From Isoetes taiwanensis (lineage: Eukaryota > Streptophyta > Lycopodiopsida > Isoetales > Isoetaceae), in NCBI GenBank assembly GCA_021234155.1, contig JAJEKV010000079.1:673395-737394 (forward strand): DNA of 64,000 nucleotides, in the 5' to 3' direction. A program made the translations under genes and the position numbers. Shown piece after piece: positions 21,441 to 32,999 of the stretch. Position 1 is the stretch's first letter. The number at the start of each line of letters is the position of its first letter. Below the pieces are notes generated by a model. It saw only the letters and a list, made by a program, of their open reading frames with translations. It did no database searches and was not told the origin of the DNA.

Positions 21441-21782
21441 TTGAAGGGGACTAATCAGATGTTGACCGGATCTTGCTCGTCTGGAGTCAGAGTCCGCCGC
21501 GAGCAGTGGCTCAAGTCGGAGGGCGTCCGTCACCGAGGGGGTGCTGGGCCTGGTCCGAGGCAAGCTTCGCATTTTTAGGCCGGCGCCTGCTGAGGTCATT
21601 GATGCAATGCGTCAAGTTGCAACCACTCCTGCTACTGCCACCAGAACCCCTACTACACCTTTTGCTCCCACTGCTCCAACTGCTCCTGCAATCGCCGCCA
21701 GACGCCGCGCCACCGCTCCCCGCAACCGAACGGATCATCGAAGCCTACATCAAATGCCAACAAATAGGAACTGTGCCTCCGA

Positions 21783-24700
21783 ATGGTTTGGAACTGTCGA
21801 GGTTTCCCTTGGCAGAAAGGGGAGAGTCTCAACTCTATTGCACCAGATATGGATCTCATTTTCCTCATGGAAACATGGGAACATACAGGGCACAAGCTAC
21901 CGAACCTCCCAGGCTATCTGCATTTCTCGGTATTCAATGAGTGCACAGGCAAGCGAGGACATGGCGGGTTGCCTGTTACTATCGTGCAACCTTGGGGCAG
22001 TCAGTCTCACTGCACAAAACAGACAGGTACAATTGATACTTGTGGGTGCGCGTACAACATGACAGTGGCAGCGTTCTCTTCATAGCAGCATGCTACTTTT
22101 CACATGCCGAGAGCAACTTTTATAACACTCATTTGGATGTGGATAGATTGGAGCCCTATGTCGATCTATATGATGACATACATCAGCACAGACAGTTGGG
22201 CAAGGTTATGTTGCTTGGCGACTTTAATGCACGCACAGGAGCCGAGCAGGTCCCAAAATTTGAGCCCTTGGCAGAGGATGTCTTGCAGTTGAACCCTGCA
22301 GAGGTGGCTTGGTCAAGGATGTCAAACGACAACCATATTTTGCGCTATGGCAGGCAGTTGTTATTGCTGGGTAGTATCTTTGACCTGGTTATTTGTAATG
22401 AGTTGGCACAATGGCCATCTTCCAGCTGCTGGACTTGTAGACAGGAGAACCAAGGGGGCGGCTCCAGTGTGGTGGATTATCTGCTTGTTGAGGAACAGGA
22501 TCTGCACCTGGTTGCCCATTTTTCCATTGGAACAGACACTCGGGACGAGGAAGTGGACTCGGACCACCAGCCCCTGTTCATGCATCTCCATTGGCAAGCT
22601 CCCCGTGCATCTACTGCCTCAACACCCCAGGTGCCCCAGCTGCGCCTGGACTACCGTCGTGTGGGGACCTATGCCCAGCTGCTTGAGCATGACCTGGCAG
22701 GACCGCTGCAACTCCCCACACTTCAACAGCAATCTGCTGCGCTGACTCACCTGCTTCTGACAGCTGCTGAGAGATGCTTTGGAAGAGGCCGCTTACGGCG
22801 AACCTCGGGCGCTACCACCTTCCCCCGCAACAGGTGGTTCGATGATGAGTGTTGGGAGCTCAAGCGCGCACTCCGGCAAGTCACTTATCCCACCTCCCGC
22901 CCACAGGCCATCAGTCAATACCGCTCCTTCCTCAAGAACAAGAAAGCCAGCTACCTCGCAGAGCATCAGCAACAGATGTTTGGTCTCCTGGATCGGCACC
23001 CCAAAGTATTCTGGAGAAGGGTCTTGAGCAAGACTGCACAGCCCACATGGGACATCACCTTGGAGCAATGGGTACAGTACTTGCAACAGCTTTACGCCCG
23101 CTCGGGGGCTGGACACCAGTCCCTCCACAGGTAGGCATGGCTCTGGTCATCACAGAGGGGGATGTCATCATGGGCCTACAACGTCTGGCTAATGGGAAGG
23201 CGGCAGATTTGGATGGCATGCAGCGAAACTTCTGAAATGGGCTGGGCCTCCATTGGTGCCTGTTCTCACGGCATTATTCAACAAAGCATTGCAGGAAGGC
23301 TTCCCTCCACAGTGGACCACTAGTAGAGTTGTGCCCATATACAAGGCAGAGGGCCCTCAACCAACTATCATACTATTATGGTGAGCTCTCTCTTTGCAAA
23401 ACTGTTGGCTGGCATCCTTGAGCAGCGGCTGACAATATGGGCAGAGGAGGCAGATGTGCGAGCTCTCACACAGGCAGGTTTTCGGCCCAGGCATTCCACC
23501 ATTGATCATATCTTTACTCTGCGCACATTGATTGAGGATAGCAGGAATCACTGACAAAACCTGTACTGTTGTTTCGTGGATTTCGCAAAAGCTTTTGACA
23601 CAGTGCCCTAGGCTGTACGAGGCATGCTCAGGCCGTATCACATCGTAAGAACAGCCGGTAATCAGTAGTATTGGAGTGCGTCAAGGTTGCCCCCTCTCCC
23701 CCACACTCTTTGGCCTGTACATTGACCAGCTGGAAGATTGGCTCTCTGAGCATGGAGGTGCGGGCGCCCATCTCATGCATCACACAATCCGGCAACTCAT
23801 ATATGCTGACGATGTCAACCTCCTGGCCTATACTCCAGAGGACATGCAATGTCACCTGGATGCTCTCGACACTTTTTGCCAATTCACCGGCATGCGAGTC
23901 AACTTGACCGAAACTAGGGTGCTGCTAGTCTCATCATCCCGTCAGCCAAGGCTTCCCTCATTCACTTACCAGGGACAGGATGTAGAGGTGGCTCCGACCT
24001 ACAAGTACTTGGGGATCGAGTTCTCTACTACCACCCATTGGGATGCTGCCATCAGGTTGCAGGTCACGGCAGGTTGGAACGCACTCTATGCCATGCAGAA
24101 CAACAGCCACAAGGCAGAGTTGTATGCCTGGGGCCACCAGTTACACTTATTTCGGGCATTGGTCGAGCCGGTCCTTTTGTATGGGGCAGAAGTATGGGGT
24201 CCGGTGATATCCCTCAACACCTGGAATGACCTCAAGCAGGTGCAGAAAACCTTCTTGGCACGAGCCCTTGGGGTAAAGTCCACAGTTCCATACCCGATCC
24301 TACTCCAGGAGATAGGTTTTCTGCCCCTTCAACGGGCTGCATTGGAACGCCATCTCATTTACTTCCAGAAGGTGGTCGCTATGGGTGATACACATTTGCC
24401 CAACCTTGCTTTGGCCATGGCGATGGGTCCCCAACGCCTGAAAGCCTGCTGGAAGGACAAGCAAGCTCAGTGGTTCTCACGCTGGGGTGTACAGGCAAAC
24501 AGATGTGTGCATGTAAGGATAAGGAAAGATCACAAGGCACTTAAGTTGTACCTAGATGCTACTTTCCTTCGTAAGCTCTAGGATGCAGATGCTCTGACGC
24601 ATGTTAAGCTGGCACACTATCAGCAGCAAGTCAATCCCAGGCTCACGAGAGGCCCACACCAGTACTTATACACCCAGTTGCCCATGAAGAAGCGCAGACT

Positions 24701-24998
24701 TATAGCTTCCATTTGCACGGGTGCACATCGCCTCCGTATTGAGACAGGACGTTGGGCTCGAGAAGCACGAGAGCAAAGGCCTTGCCAGTGTTGCCACCAG
24801 GGCGCCATTGAGGATGAATGTCATGCCCTTCAGATCTGCCCAGCGTTTGCCCATATCAGCTAGCGGTATGTTCGATTACTAGTGCCTGGCCAACCGTTGC
24901 ATGAGTTGTTGAATACGGCGTCAGTGGGTTTGTTGGGGTCATACCTCCAGGAGGTTATGGATGCACGGACTCAGTTGTGTCTTCCGGGACGACATTGA
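21783..24998 (+). pseudogene. LINE ORF2 (endonuclease, reverse transcriptase, zinc knuckle)
   Basis: An APE-type endonuclease opens with VWNCRGFPWQKGE and IFLMETWEH. After a frameshift near 22060 it continues with MLLGDFNARTG and a conserved SDHQPLF. The linker has NRWFDDECWELKRAL and LANGKAADLDG. Reverse transcriptase follows: TQAGFRPRHSTIDHIFTLR, CCFVDFAKAFDTVP, RQGCPLSPTLFGLYIDQLE, and LIYADDVNLLAY with both catalytic Asp. The 301-codon frame 23676-24581 is the longest intact part. The C-terminus has CQCCHQGAIEDECHALQIC, a zinc knuckle like that of LINE-1. Stops near 23235, 23553 and 24582 kill it. Clade assignment (L1-like) is tentative. Confidence 0.9.
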
Positions 24999-25169
24999 AC
25001 TGTCCTACATAATTGTACAGCATGCCAACAGACTTATTACTGCTAAGGTTTTTCCCTCGAAAACCCTTCGGGGCGGGCGTTTTTTAATCCTGTCAGTAAT
25101 ACGTTTGCTGCTCTCTTTTTTGTTTGGGTCCCATAGGCCAGTCGGTCTCCGTGGATGCAAAAAATCTAT

Positions 25170-25297
25170 TCTATTCTATTCTATTCTATTCTATTCTATT
25201 CTATTCTATTCTATTCTATTCTATTCTATTCTATTCTATTCTATTCTATTCTATTCTATTCTATTCTATTCTATTCTATTCTATTCTATTCTATTCT
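25170..25297. repeat. (TTCTA)n LINE tail microsatellite
   Basis: About 25 TTCTA units close the LINE. LINEs of several clades end in short tandem repeats instead of poly(A). All LINE ends in this window share the same pentamer, so the array was made or templated during insertion. Confidence 0.95.
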
Positions 25298-25300
25298 TCT

Positions 25301-27850
25301 GGGTTTACATATAAACCTTGATCAATATAAATTTCTTGCTCTGGAGTGCCATCATCCCCATCAATGTCAAGGAAAACAAACACTACGTTCTCACCTCCGT
25401 CGTCCGCTTCATTTTCCAATCTTTCTTCCATATCAATGCTTTCTACCTCAGCCACCAAGGGTACCACTGTTTCTTTCAGACCAATGCCTTCTATCTCTGC
25501 CACCAAAGGTACAGCTTTTTCTGCAATAATGTCTTCGTTGTCATCCTCCAAACCTGCAATATGATCATCTAATGAAGTAGGAGGAGGGATCCAGTAGACA
25601 TGTGTGCTTCAACATGTGTGCTTCAATTCTGACCAATATAGTAGCTCATATAGTATGGAACGACGTTTCATACCATTGGGAGGTTTGATCTTGATGTCAT
25701 CGGGGTTTTTGTATAAATCACAAGCATTTTCGGCCTCTTCTCACGCCTTGTCCTCTACACATTCCCATTCTTTGTGCCAGTCTTTTGTGGTCATGCACTT
25801 TGGGATACAAGTTTCTCGGTGTTCCCCTTTTCGAAGTGGATGATCCATAGGTAAAAATTTCTCATGGCCCTCATATACTGTCTTTTTCATAGATTTAGAA
25901 TATCTTGAGGTGATTTGACCAACACAATGCACACAATCATATTCCCCTTTTGTTTGCATGCCTACAAATATAATAGCATAATTACAAATCATTCTTCAAA
26001 GAAACAAAGAAAAATCCATACATGTACATATGCTTAGGCCAGAATAGTCATGCATGGTCCACATTAAGATAGCTTTTAATAAAAACTTTTGCTCCTTAAA
26101 TTAGGTTTTAGAGATATCAACCATGGGGATCCCCTTCCATAATCGTTGCAATCCATCAACCAGGGGTGAAAGATAGACATCAAAATTTTTTGGTTGCGAT
26201 CGACTTGCATTACCAATGTTCCTTAGTCAATTATATAAGATTTCATGCTTATATATGAGAAATTTACTAATGAGTGTCAAATATAAAAACTTAGAATAAT
26301 CATGCTCACATGATATGTTCCCGTTTAATAGATTCCTCCGGCGGTATATTGTAATTTACAAGCATGATTGGCCAAGTAGACCATGAGGCAACCCATTGTG
26401 AAAAAGGATTAAAACCATCCGTCGCAAGACCAAGTGAACGTGTCTAGTTTCCTTTTCAAATTCTGGCCATCTTTCATGAATAAATCTCCAAGCCTCAGAA
26501 TCTGCAGGAATGCGCATGACTCCAACTGAACTACGATTAGTCGCATGCCATCCCATTAAGGTAGCATTTTCCTTTGTTCGAATATGTAGCACAACAACAG
26601 GAGGTTCCAGAGGGATTTGATATGAATACATAAATTACTATCCCGGAGGCCATAGACCATACCCTGAAAGCATTTGAATAAGTTATTATTGAAAAAAAAA
26701 ACCCATAGATTTATAGAAAAAAAAAGCACGTAGTTTTCTGGTAGCATTAGTTAAAGCATTCTTATGAAGATATTGAATTATTTTGGTAGAGGTTCGTATC
26801 TCAAAATCTGAAACCTTGAGCGAACCCGTATAGAGAGGAGTCTCAGTATTTCATATTCCAAAACCTTAGATGAACCTGTATTCCATGTTTCAAAATCATA
26901 GGCATCCCCAGTTATAAATGACCATAATCGAAACAGGAGGCACCCAGAGGCTCCAACATACAATCTGGGCCATACGATGGCCAGATCTGACGATTGAGGT
27001 AGTCCAGGGTGCACCTTGTTTAGGAGGCATCCAGAGGCTCCAACATACAATCTAGGCCATATGATGGACAGATCCGACGATTGAGGTAGTCTAGGGTGCA
27101 CCTCGTTAGAATATGTAGCAATTATAGGAAAATAGTGCAATACCTTGCATGGGACGGTAGAGCCTTGGACATCGCTATGATACTTTGATTTATGGCATTT
27201 AGGGCATTTTACCATATCTTTAGTGCCCTTGTAAAACAAGGTACACTCATTTAGATATACATGAATCCTTTCATACTCAAAACCAAGTGCCTTTATCGGT
27301 TTTCGAGTTTCGTCACGACTAGAAGGAACCTCATTGCCAAAAGGCAATATTTTGTTGATAAATCTGCTTGCAAAAAGGTGTCGTAAAGTTAAGATTGATG
27401 TACAAAATAAGAGATCATATAGATTGCAAACAAAAATAGGAGTTATAGGGGGAGAGACAAACCTCAATATTGCATCCATTGCCACGTTTGATATCTTATA
27501 TTGTCCTTATAAGTTGAGAATACATATATTGAATGTCAATCTCGATATGTTGCAACCCTCATATAATTTTGTTTTAGCATCATGGATTATATGCTCATCG
27601 AAATATTGAGTTGGATCTACCTCGAATGCTATCCCATCATCTTCAAAGTCATTCGTATGTTGTGCCCCTACCTCATTATCAATATCTTCCATGAGACATT
27701 CAAATTGCGCATGCTCATATAGCAAATTGCGACTCATCTCATCATAACCATCATTATTTGTTTGTTCCAATCCTAGCGATTACTGGATTTTCTCGTCTAG
27801 CTTTTCCATATCTTGAAGATGGAATCTTGACATGGGAGGGGCTCCTTCAA
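25301..27850 (-). pseudogene. CACTA TNP2-type transposase, multi-exon, decayed
   Basis: Minus-strand order: NNDGYDEMSRNLLYEHAQFE and YEGCNISRLTF (27770-27507); NEVPSSRDETRKPIKALGFE, HVYLNECTLFYKG, CPKCHKSKYH and KVLHYFPI (27360-27125); after the tRNA-like insertion, RTKENATLMGWHAT and WRFIHERWPEFEKETRHVHL, then TDGFNPF in a shifted frame (26590-26430); DVYLSPLVDGLQRLWKG (about 26170); VYEGHEKFLPMDHPLRKGEH (25890-25830); an acidic C-terminus (25551-25301). These are TNP2 signatures in order. An exon start at 27844 (after GACGTAG) and an intron at about 27445-27370 are plausible. Stops and single-base shifts make it inactive. It belongs to the element bounded at 14469 and 39793. Confidence 0.88.
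26580..27120 (+). repeat. tRNA-like repeat, solo copy inside the CACTA transposase
   Basis: Starts GAATATGTAGCACAACAACA and ends with CTCGTTAGAATATGTAGCA, so the terminal motif AATATGTAGCA is present at both ends. The 3' hairpin module is duplicated here too (26936-27021 and 27022-27109). The tRNA region is more degraded (GTAGCATTAGTTAAAG, GTAGAGGTTCG). It splits the TNP2 codons between the KVLHYFPI and RTKENATLMGWH segments. Confidence 0.75.
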
Positions 27851-27960
27851 CCTACGTCATAATAGGAATTTGTGATAAACAAAAATAATAAGCTAAACAT
27901 TTAACTAAATCCATTTCTTACAAAAAAGGATGCTTAGATTGGAACTTGCAACTTACTTGA

Positions 27961-28006
27961 ATAACATTTTCTAGTGTAAAGTATACGAGTCCATGACAAA
28001 TGCGCC
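27961..28006 (-). pseudogene. Small putative exon between SET and TNP2 parts
   Basis: On the minus strand, AAATTGTAG precedes RICHGLVYFTLENVIQ and the segment ends CAA followed by GTAAGT, a strong donor. It links the SET region upstream to the TNP2 exon whose acceptor is near 27844. Phase with the upstream SET exon is not certain because that exon has a stop and no unique donor. Confidence 0.4.
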
Positions 28007-28087
28007 CTACAATTTTATAAACAATAATGGTGAAACAAACATAATATGCATTTCAACATACTTTGAAATGATAGATATTAATTAATA

Positions 28088-28344
28088 TAGAAAATGGTCA
28101 GGTACATTGGATGGCAATTCATAGTCCAAAATCAACTCATCACCCGCTTTGAGTGTTTTTATGGCCATTACCGTGACAAAATGCTTAGATGCCTTAGCCA
28201 TGAACTCCTCATGATCATTACTCCTTTTCTCAAATATACAATTAATTAAGTCTTTATTACTGCCACAACTATTTGTCAACTCTGCTATATTGCCATGTTC
28301 TTCAACACGACCATCAATAAAGGTTCTCTTATCCTCGCTACAGT
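28088..28344 (-). pseudogene. SET domain, C-terminal half (CACTA gene)
   Basis: The frame reads DKRTFIDGRVEEHGNIAELT, NSCGSNKDLINC and then FVTVMAIKTLKAGDELILDY. The G-N-x-A...N-S-C-x-x-N block and the A-I-x-x-L-x-A-G-D-E-L-x-x-D-Y block are the conserved SET motifs that bind S-adenosylmethionine and the target lysine. The usual NHSC is NSC here. The upstream half continues at 38668 on the other side of the copia element, whose 5-bp target duplication lies exactly at the break. It is followed downstream by TNP2 exons on the same strand. Confidence 0.8.
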
Positions 28345-28349
28345 CCAAC

Positions 28350-28945
28350 TGAAAGAATCTAATAGAGTATTCAAGTTTACAACTAACACCAAGTTATGCA
28401 ATCTTAGTAACCATAGATGTCATTAGCATACAACTTGAATAACTTGAAATAATCACACAAGCACATATAAGTAATATTTTAACCATTGAACATTTACTAT
28501 TCAAATGGTTATGATCGAATTACTGTAGCAGTTGCATTGTCTCCTTGAACAGCCCAGGCATGGTCCAGTTATACTTGAAGCATCCACAGTTACATAGCCT
28601 TTTACAAGTTCTATTTCATTTATTTTGGTCGATCCGACCGTTGTGCCGGACCGACTGGTTCCAAGCTCAGTTCCCTCCTTGGCACCTTCAATCAACCCAG
28701 TGCACGTCATAAACTTCTAATTTAAATTCAACCTTCTACAATAGTATCGTGCTGGATATTCTTAGAACCAACATTGAACCTTAATAATATAATGTCAAGC
28801 CCCAAGGTTCAATATCATTTAAGTCCAAGTTCCCTTGTGTATGTTTTGCTTCATCTGTCATCCTGCAACTGTGAATCTCAAGTTATGTGCTAGCCCTGAT
28901 TATGCAATCTGCCACAAGTTTTGATATACATGATAATATTCATCA
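28350..28945 (-). repeat. Copia 3' LTR
   Basis: 596 bp, similar to 38059-38662 throughout but with scattered substitutions and several indels, for example a 12-base ATTCAAGTTTAC present only here and a CTTCTA missing. The divergence indicates an insertion that is not recent. Confidence 0.9.
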
Positions 28946-31049
28946 TTCTCCCTTCATGTAATATCTAGAATTTGCATTTGTTTCTTAGTTCAAGAAACCT
29001 ATTCTCAGATAATACCTTGGTTAGTATATCTGCTAATTGAGTTGTTGTATTAACATATATCAATCTGACCTAGCCCTTTTCAACTGCCTCCCTAATGAAA
29101 TGCATTTCCAGTTCTATATGCTTAGTTCTTTCATGGAACACAGGATCCTTTGACATTGCAATGCAGTTGGTACTGTCACATAGCATAATTGAAGGATGAG
29201 GTTGTTTCCCAGCTCACATATCCCTTTCCCCATATCAACTCTTTTGCACATAGAGTAGCTGCAGCATATTCAGCCTCAGCACTTGACATTGCAATAGCAC
29301 TTTGTTTTTTTGCATTTCCAGACAATTGGAGCACCACTTAGAAATATGAGATATCCTGATGTGGACTTCCTCTTGTCGAGATCTCCATCCCAATCAGCAT
29401 CACAGTATGCTTTCAAATATAGATCTTCTGTAGACTATGTTATACCTTCATTCATTGTCCCTTTTAAATATCTCAAGCCTCTTTTTGCAGTTGTCCAATG
29501 ATCCTTGCCAAGGACATGATTGTATCTACTCAACATATTGACAATATGTGCAATATCAGGTCCAGTACAGTTGGCCACATATGATGAACAGCCAACTAGT
29601 GAGCTATAAGGAGTTTGTTTCATTTCTTCTCGTTCAGTCTCACTTTATGGATATATTTCTTCTGACAATTTGTGTCCTGGTGCTGCTGGAGTTCTGCTAG
29701 TATTGCATCCTTGCATCCCAAATTTTATTAGCATGCCTTCAACCTATCCTTTCTGTGTCAGAGTTATGCTTTTGTTGATCCTGTCTCTTTTAACTTCAAT
29801 GCCAAGGAATTTAGTCAGCTCGCCTAAGTCAGGCATTTGAAATCTTCTGTTCAAGAGACTTTTGCAATGTTCTAAGCATTTTGTGCCCTTTTCTATCATT
29901 ATATTGTCATCAACATAAAGGGCTATGATACATCATTCATCACCTCTTTACATTTATACAAATTCCCATCATTTTTTAGAATATGAATCCTTGTTCTATT
30001 AAATATCCATCCATGCATTTGTACTATTCTCTTGATGATTGCTTAAGGCCATAAACATCCCTCTTTAACTTCCAAACTTTGTCATTTCCCTGTTCAAACC
30101 CAGGTGATTGCCTCATAAAGATTTCTTCTTCAAGTTTGGTATTCAAAAAAGAAGTATTGACATCCATGTGATGGATTTCAAGATCACAATTATTAGCTAT
30201 GGCCAGAAGCATCCTTAAACTGTTTAGTTTGACCAGAGGTGAAAAAGTCTCCTCATAATCTTGACCTTTTCTTTGTGAGAATCCTTGTGCAACCAACCTA
30301 GCCTTGTATCTAGGTGTCTTCCCATCTGGCCCTGTTTTGATCTTAAATAACCACTTGCTACCCACTATGTTTTTATTCTCAGGTCTGTCTATAAGCTCAA
30401 AAGTATTTGTTCTTTCTTCGTGGACGTTAAAAAAATTATTCTATTCTATTCATGTGAAGTGAGAACATCATCATAGCATTTAGGAACTTTAGGATCCAAG
30501 TGCATTAAAATCTCAAATACATTATTTAACTCAATCTCTTTTTCATGAATTCTTCTACTCTTACCTTTTTCATCTCGTCCATGGAGATTTGGATCAATGG
30601 TTGTCCCTTCCTGCAACTTTTGAATTTCTGTAAGTCTCCTTCTCTTGGGTACTTTTGATTCTGTTGGTTATATGCTTGCTGAATCACTTGCTTTAGACCT
30701 CACTTCTTGTTCTTGTTGTTGAGCGTCTTCATTATCATATGTTAATGTAGCCATCATCTGTATCATTGCATGCATCAAACTTATTGGTAATTTTACTTGA
30801 ATCATCATATTCAATTTCAATCTGCTTGGTTTCAACAGCTTTATCGGTTGTGTTAATATTAGGCGGAACCTTGTAAGACTGATTTTCGTCAAAAATGGCA
30901 TCCCTGCTTATGACAATGCTCCTCTTACTAGGATCATACAATCTGTATGCCTTTGACTGTCCATCATATCCAACCATGTAAGTAATAAGTGATTTGTCAT
31001 CAAGTTTTTTCTTTAGCTCATCTGGAGCATGTACAAATGTCAGGCAGCC
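28946..31049 (-). pseudogene. Copia pol: reverse transcriptase and RNase H
   Basis: Minus strand from 31049: YGCLTFVHAPDELKKKL and YMVGYDGQSKAYRLYDPSKR (end of integrase and linker), then SKWLFKIKTGPDGKTPRYKA with RLVAQGFSQRKGQDYEETF and PGFEQGNDKVWKLKRDVYGL (30365-30024), ALYVDDNIMIEKG with the catalytic Asp pair (about 29920), and RNase H segments LGKDHWTTAKRGLRYLKGT (29500) and GDLDKRKSTSGYLIFLSGAP (29390-29330). Stops and frameshifts are spread along it. A 32-bp LINE tail interrupts it at 30419-30450. Confidence 0.88.
30419..30450 (+). mobile_element. LINE tail-only insertion
   Basis: CGTGGACGTTAAAAAAA followed by TTATTCTATTCTATT, matching the last bases of the LINE 3' UTR and its TTCTA tail. 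At about 32 bp it is the shortest recognisable LINE trace in the window and lies inside copia coding sequence. Confidence 0.7.
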
Positions 31050-31075
31050 ATATGTAGCATAATAACAGGGGGTTT

Positions 31076-32906
31076 TCTTTGTGTTTTTGTACGCTTTTCA
31101 CAAAGGTTTTCCTAAGATTTCATGGCGTATTCGAATGGATGTACTAATGCGTACATCTAGAGTGCACCATTTCTTAGTCGTTGATTTTACTTTTTTTTTT
31201 CAATGGTCCAACATCCAAGGGCTCACAACAAAAGCCCTCTTTTTTATTTTGTGGCTGAACATGCAAGCCTCCTCGATAGCATTTTGGGGCGGCTTGCAAA
31301 TCTGCAACAACAGGGATTAGCAAGATAAGATTACAGGCTGAGCTACCATTTAAAGAGATCGTGGTTGCAGGAGAGAAGCTTCTTCATAAAAATGTGTGGT
31401 CTCATAATAGGGGGCGTGGTTTTGTGGGTCGGATTCAAGCAGGTCTAATACAGCCTGATGTAGTGCCCAAGGAGCTTGTGGCTGCCACAAGGATCGGCTG
31501 CACAGACTCTGGCTCTATAGTTTGGGCTACCACAAATCGGCTGCAACCGGAGACCACCAGAGACGGTTCCTGCATGTTTTTTTTTTCAACGATCTTTTTT
31601 ACCTTTTTAATTACTTTTTTCTTTCCCCTCTTCTTCTTTTACGATGCGCCACGGCCCTTGATTAGGTATCGGAAGGCGAGACTAGGCTATGGCGATGAGA
31701 GGATGTATCGGATGGTGAAAGATCCGGGTATGGCGTAGTCGGTCCCGCTATGCTTTCTCTGATATGGCGAATCGGGAATTTGCTGGATATGGTCGAATCG
31801 GCCATTGGGCAACCGACTCCCTCCTTTGCTTTTCTTGTTGGCAGCTTGGCTTACGGTATGGCGGTGAATCCAGCGGCCCGAAGAATGAAAACGATTTTTG
31901 GCGAAAGGAGACGATGGCAAAGAAATGGCTTATGGCAATCGAAACGAGGGCATAACAAAGATGGCGGATCGGCTCGGTACGCTACTGAGGGCATGTTGGG
32001 CTTCGTAATATCTCAAAAATTCTATTGGTTTGTGAATGCCTTATCGGTCCAGTTCACTACAAAATTATGAAATCTTGACCCATCCCCGATCTTTCTTTGG
32101 ATCTATCATCTTCCTCGTCCATTATAGCGCATGGGGAATGGCGGATGATTGTGTCTGAAGCCTTGGAAGCATTTGGAATAGACGATATCATCCGATTGTC
32201 GGCTTTATTTCCAAGACACACGTAAGTTATTATGGTTTGTGTTACCTCAAAATTACCGTTTTGTGTTCCCGGTTTTTTTAGTGTGATACAAGTCCATCTG
32301 CCGTGTCGTTTTGTTACATTCATATAGCGGTTTCAAATTATTTGTGTTCATTAGCCCATCCAAGTTTCATTGCTTATGTTGGGAACCGGTCATTGGTGGA
32401 GTTGTTTGAAGAGATGGACATGCATAGAATTTGTGATATTCAAGTTCCAAACAAATCATTAGCAGAGTTGTGCTAAGATCGATGGTGGATCAAATTTGTG
32501 GTTAATCAAGCATAACGATTCTATCTAAAAGCCCCGGAACGTAGATTTAATGAGCATTTTTTTCGATAAGCATTCTTACCTGCATTTCTTAACCTAGCTC
32601 TTGGTATGCAATGCAGGTAATTGAGATTACAATGAAATGTTTCTTAGATTATATTTCCAAATCATGTTTACACTCTATAAATGAAAGTGGCAATGCTCAG
32701 TTGTGCATTGTGTTTCTAGAATAGCTGTTAGAGTGGAATGAATGGTGCGTTGCATTTGATCCCCTGTAAACATGATTCTTGTTTTGCAATATTCAGATTA
32801 CAGATAATAAATATAATGAATATAATGATTACACAAAATCTATTCATAATTGTTTACAATGGAAATAATTTGTTTGTCTTGATGTTATTGTGCTTTTTAG
32901 TAATTA
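31076..32906. other. Left half of composite insertion, no recognised gene
   Basis: Plus-strand open frames of 125 (31361-31738) and 106 codons (31750-32070) and a minus frame of 88 codons (32057-32323) show no motif I recognise. 31680-32000 is rich in CGGNATGGC-like short repeats. Could be captured host sequence or the body of an unfamiliar transposon. Confidence 0.35.
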
Positions 32907-32999
32907 ATATTTAGGGCCATAAAGTTTACCTATGTTTGTTTTATTTAGGGCCCTCATACAGGTGAGTTTTTAGACCATATGATCAGTCTGTTTCTATAC

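Larger units (their letters stand above)
20150..25300 (+). mobile_element. LINE-2 of window: near full-length non-LTR retrotransposon, decayed
   Basis: About 5.1 kb on the plus strand: ORF1 region (20191-21440), ORF2 with endonuclease, reverse transcriptase and zinc knuckle (21783-24998), a 3' UTR holding GTTTGGGTCCCATAGGCCA and GGTCTCCGTGG, and a (TTCTA)n tail (25170-25297). It lies against the 3' end of the CACTA transposase gene. An equivalent LINE/CACTA junction at 62960 shows that the insertion predates multiplication of that CACTA copy. Confidence 0.88.

Noticed and set aside
25124-25529. Open frames of repeated SILFYSILFY on the plus strand
   Set aside because: They are translations of the TTCTA microsatellite; any 5-base repeat without stops stays open in all three frames.
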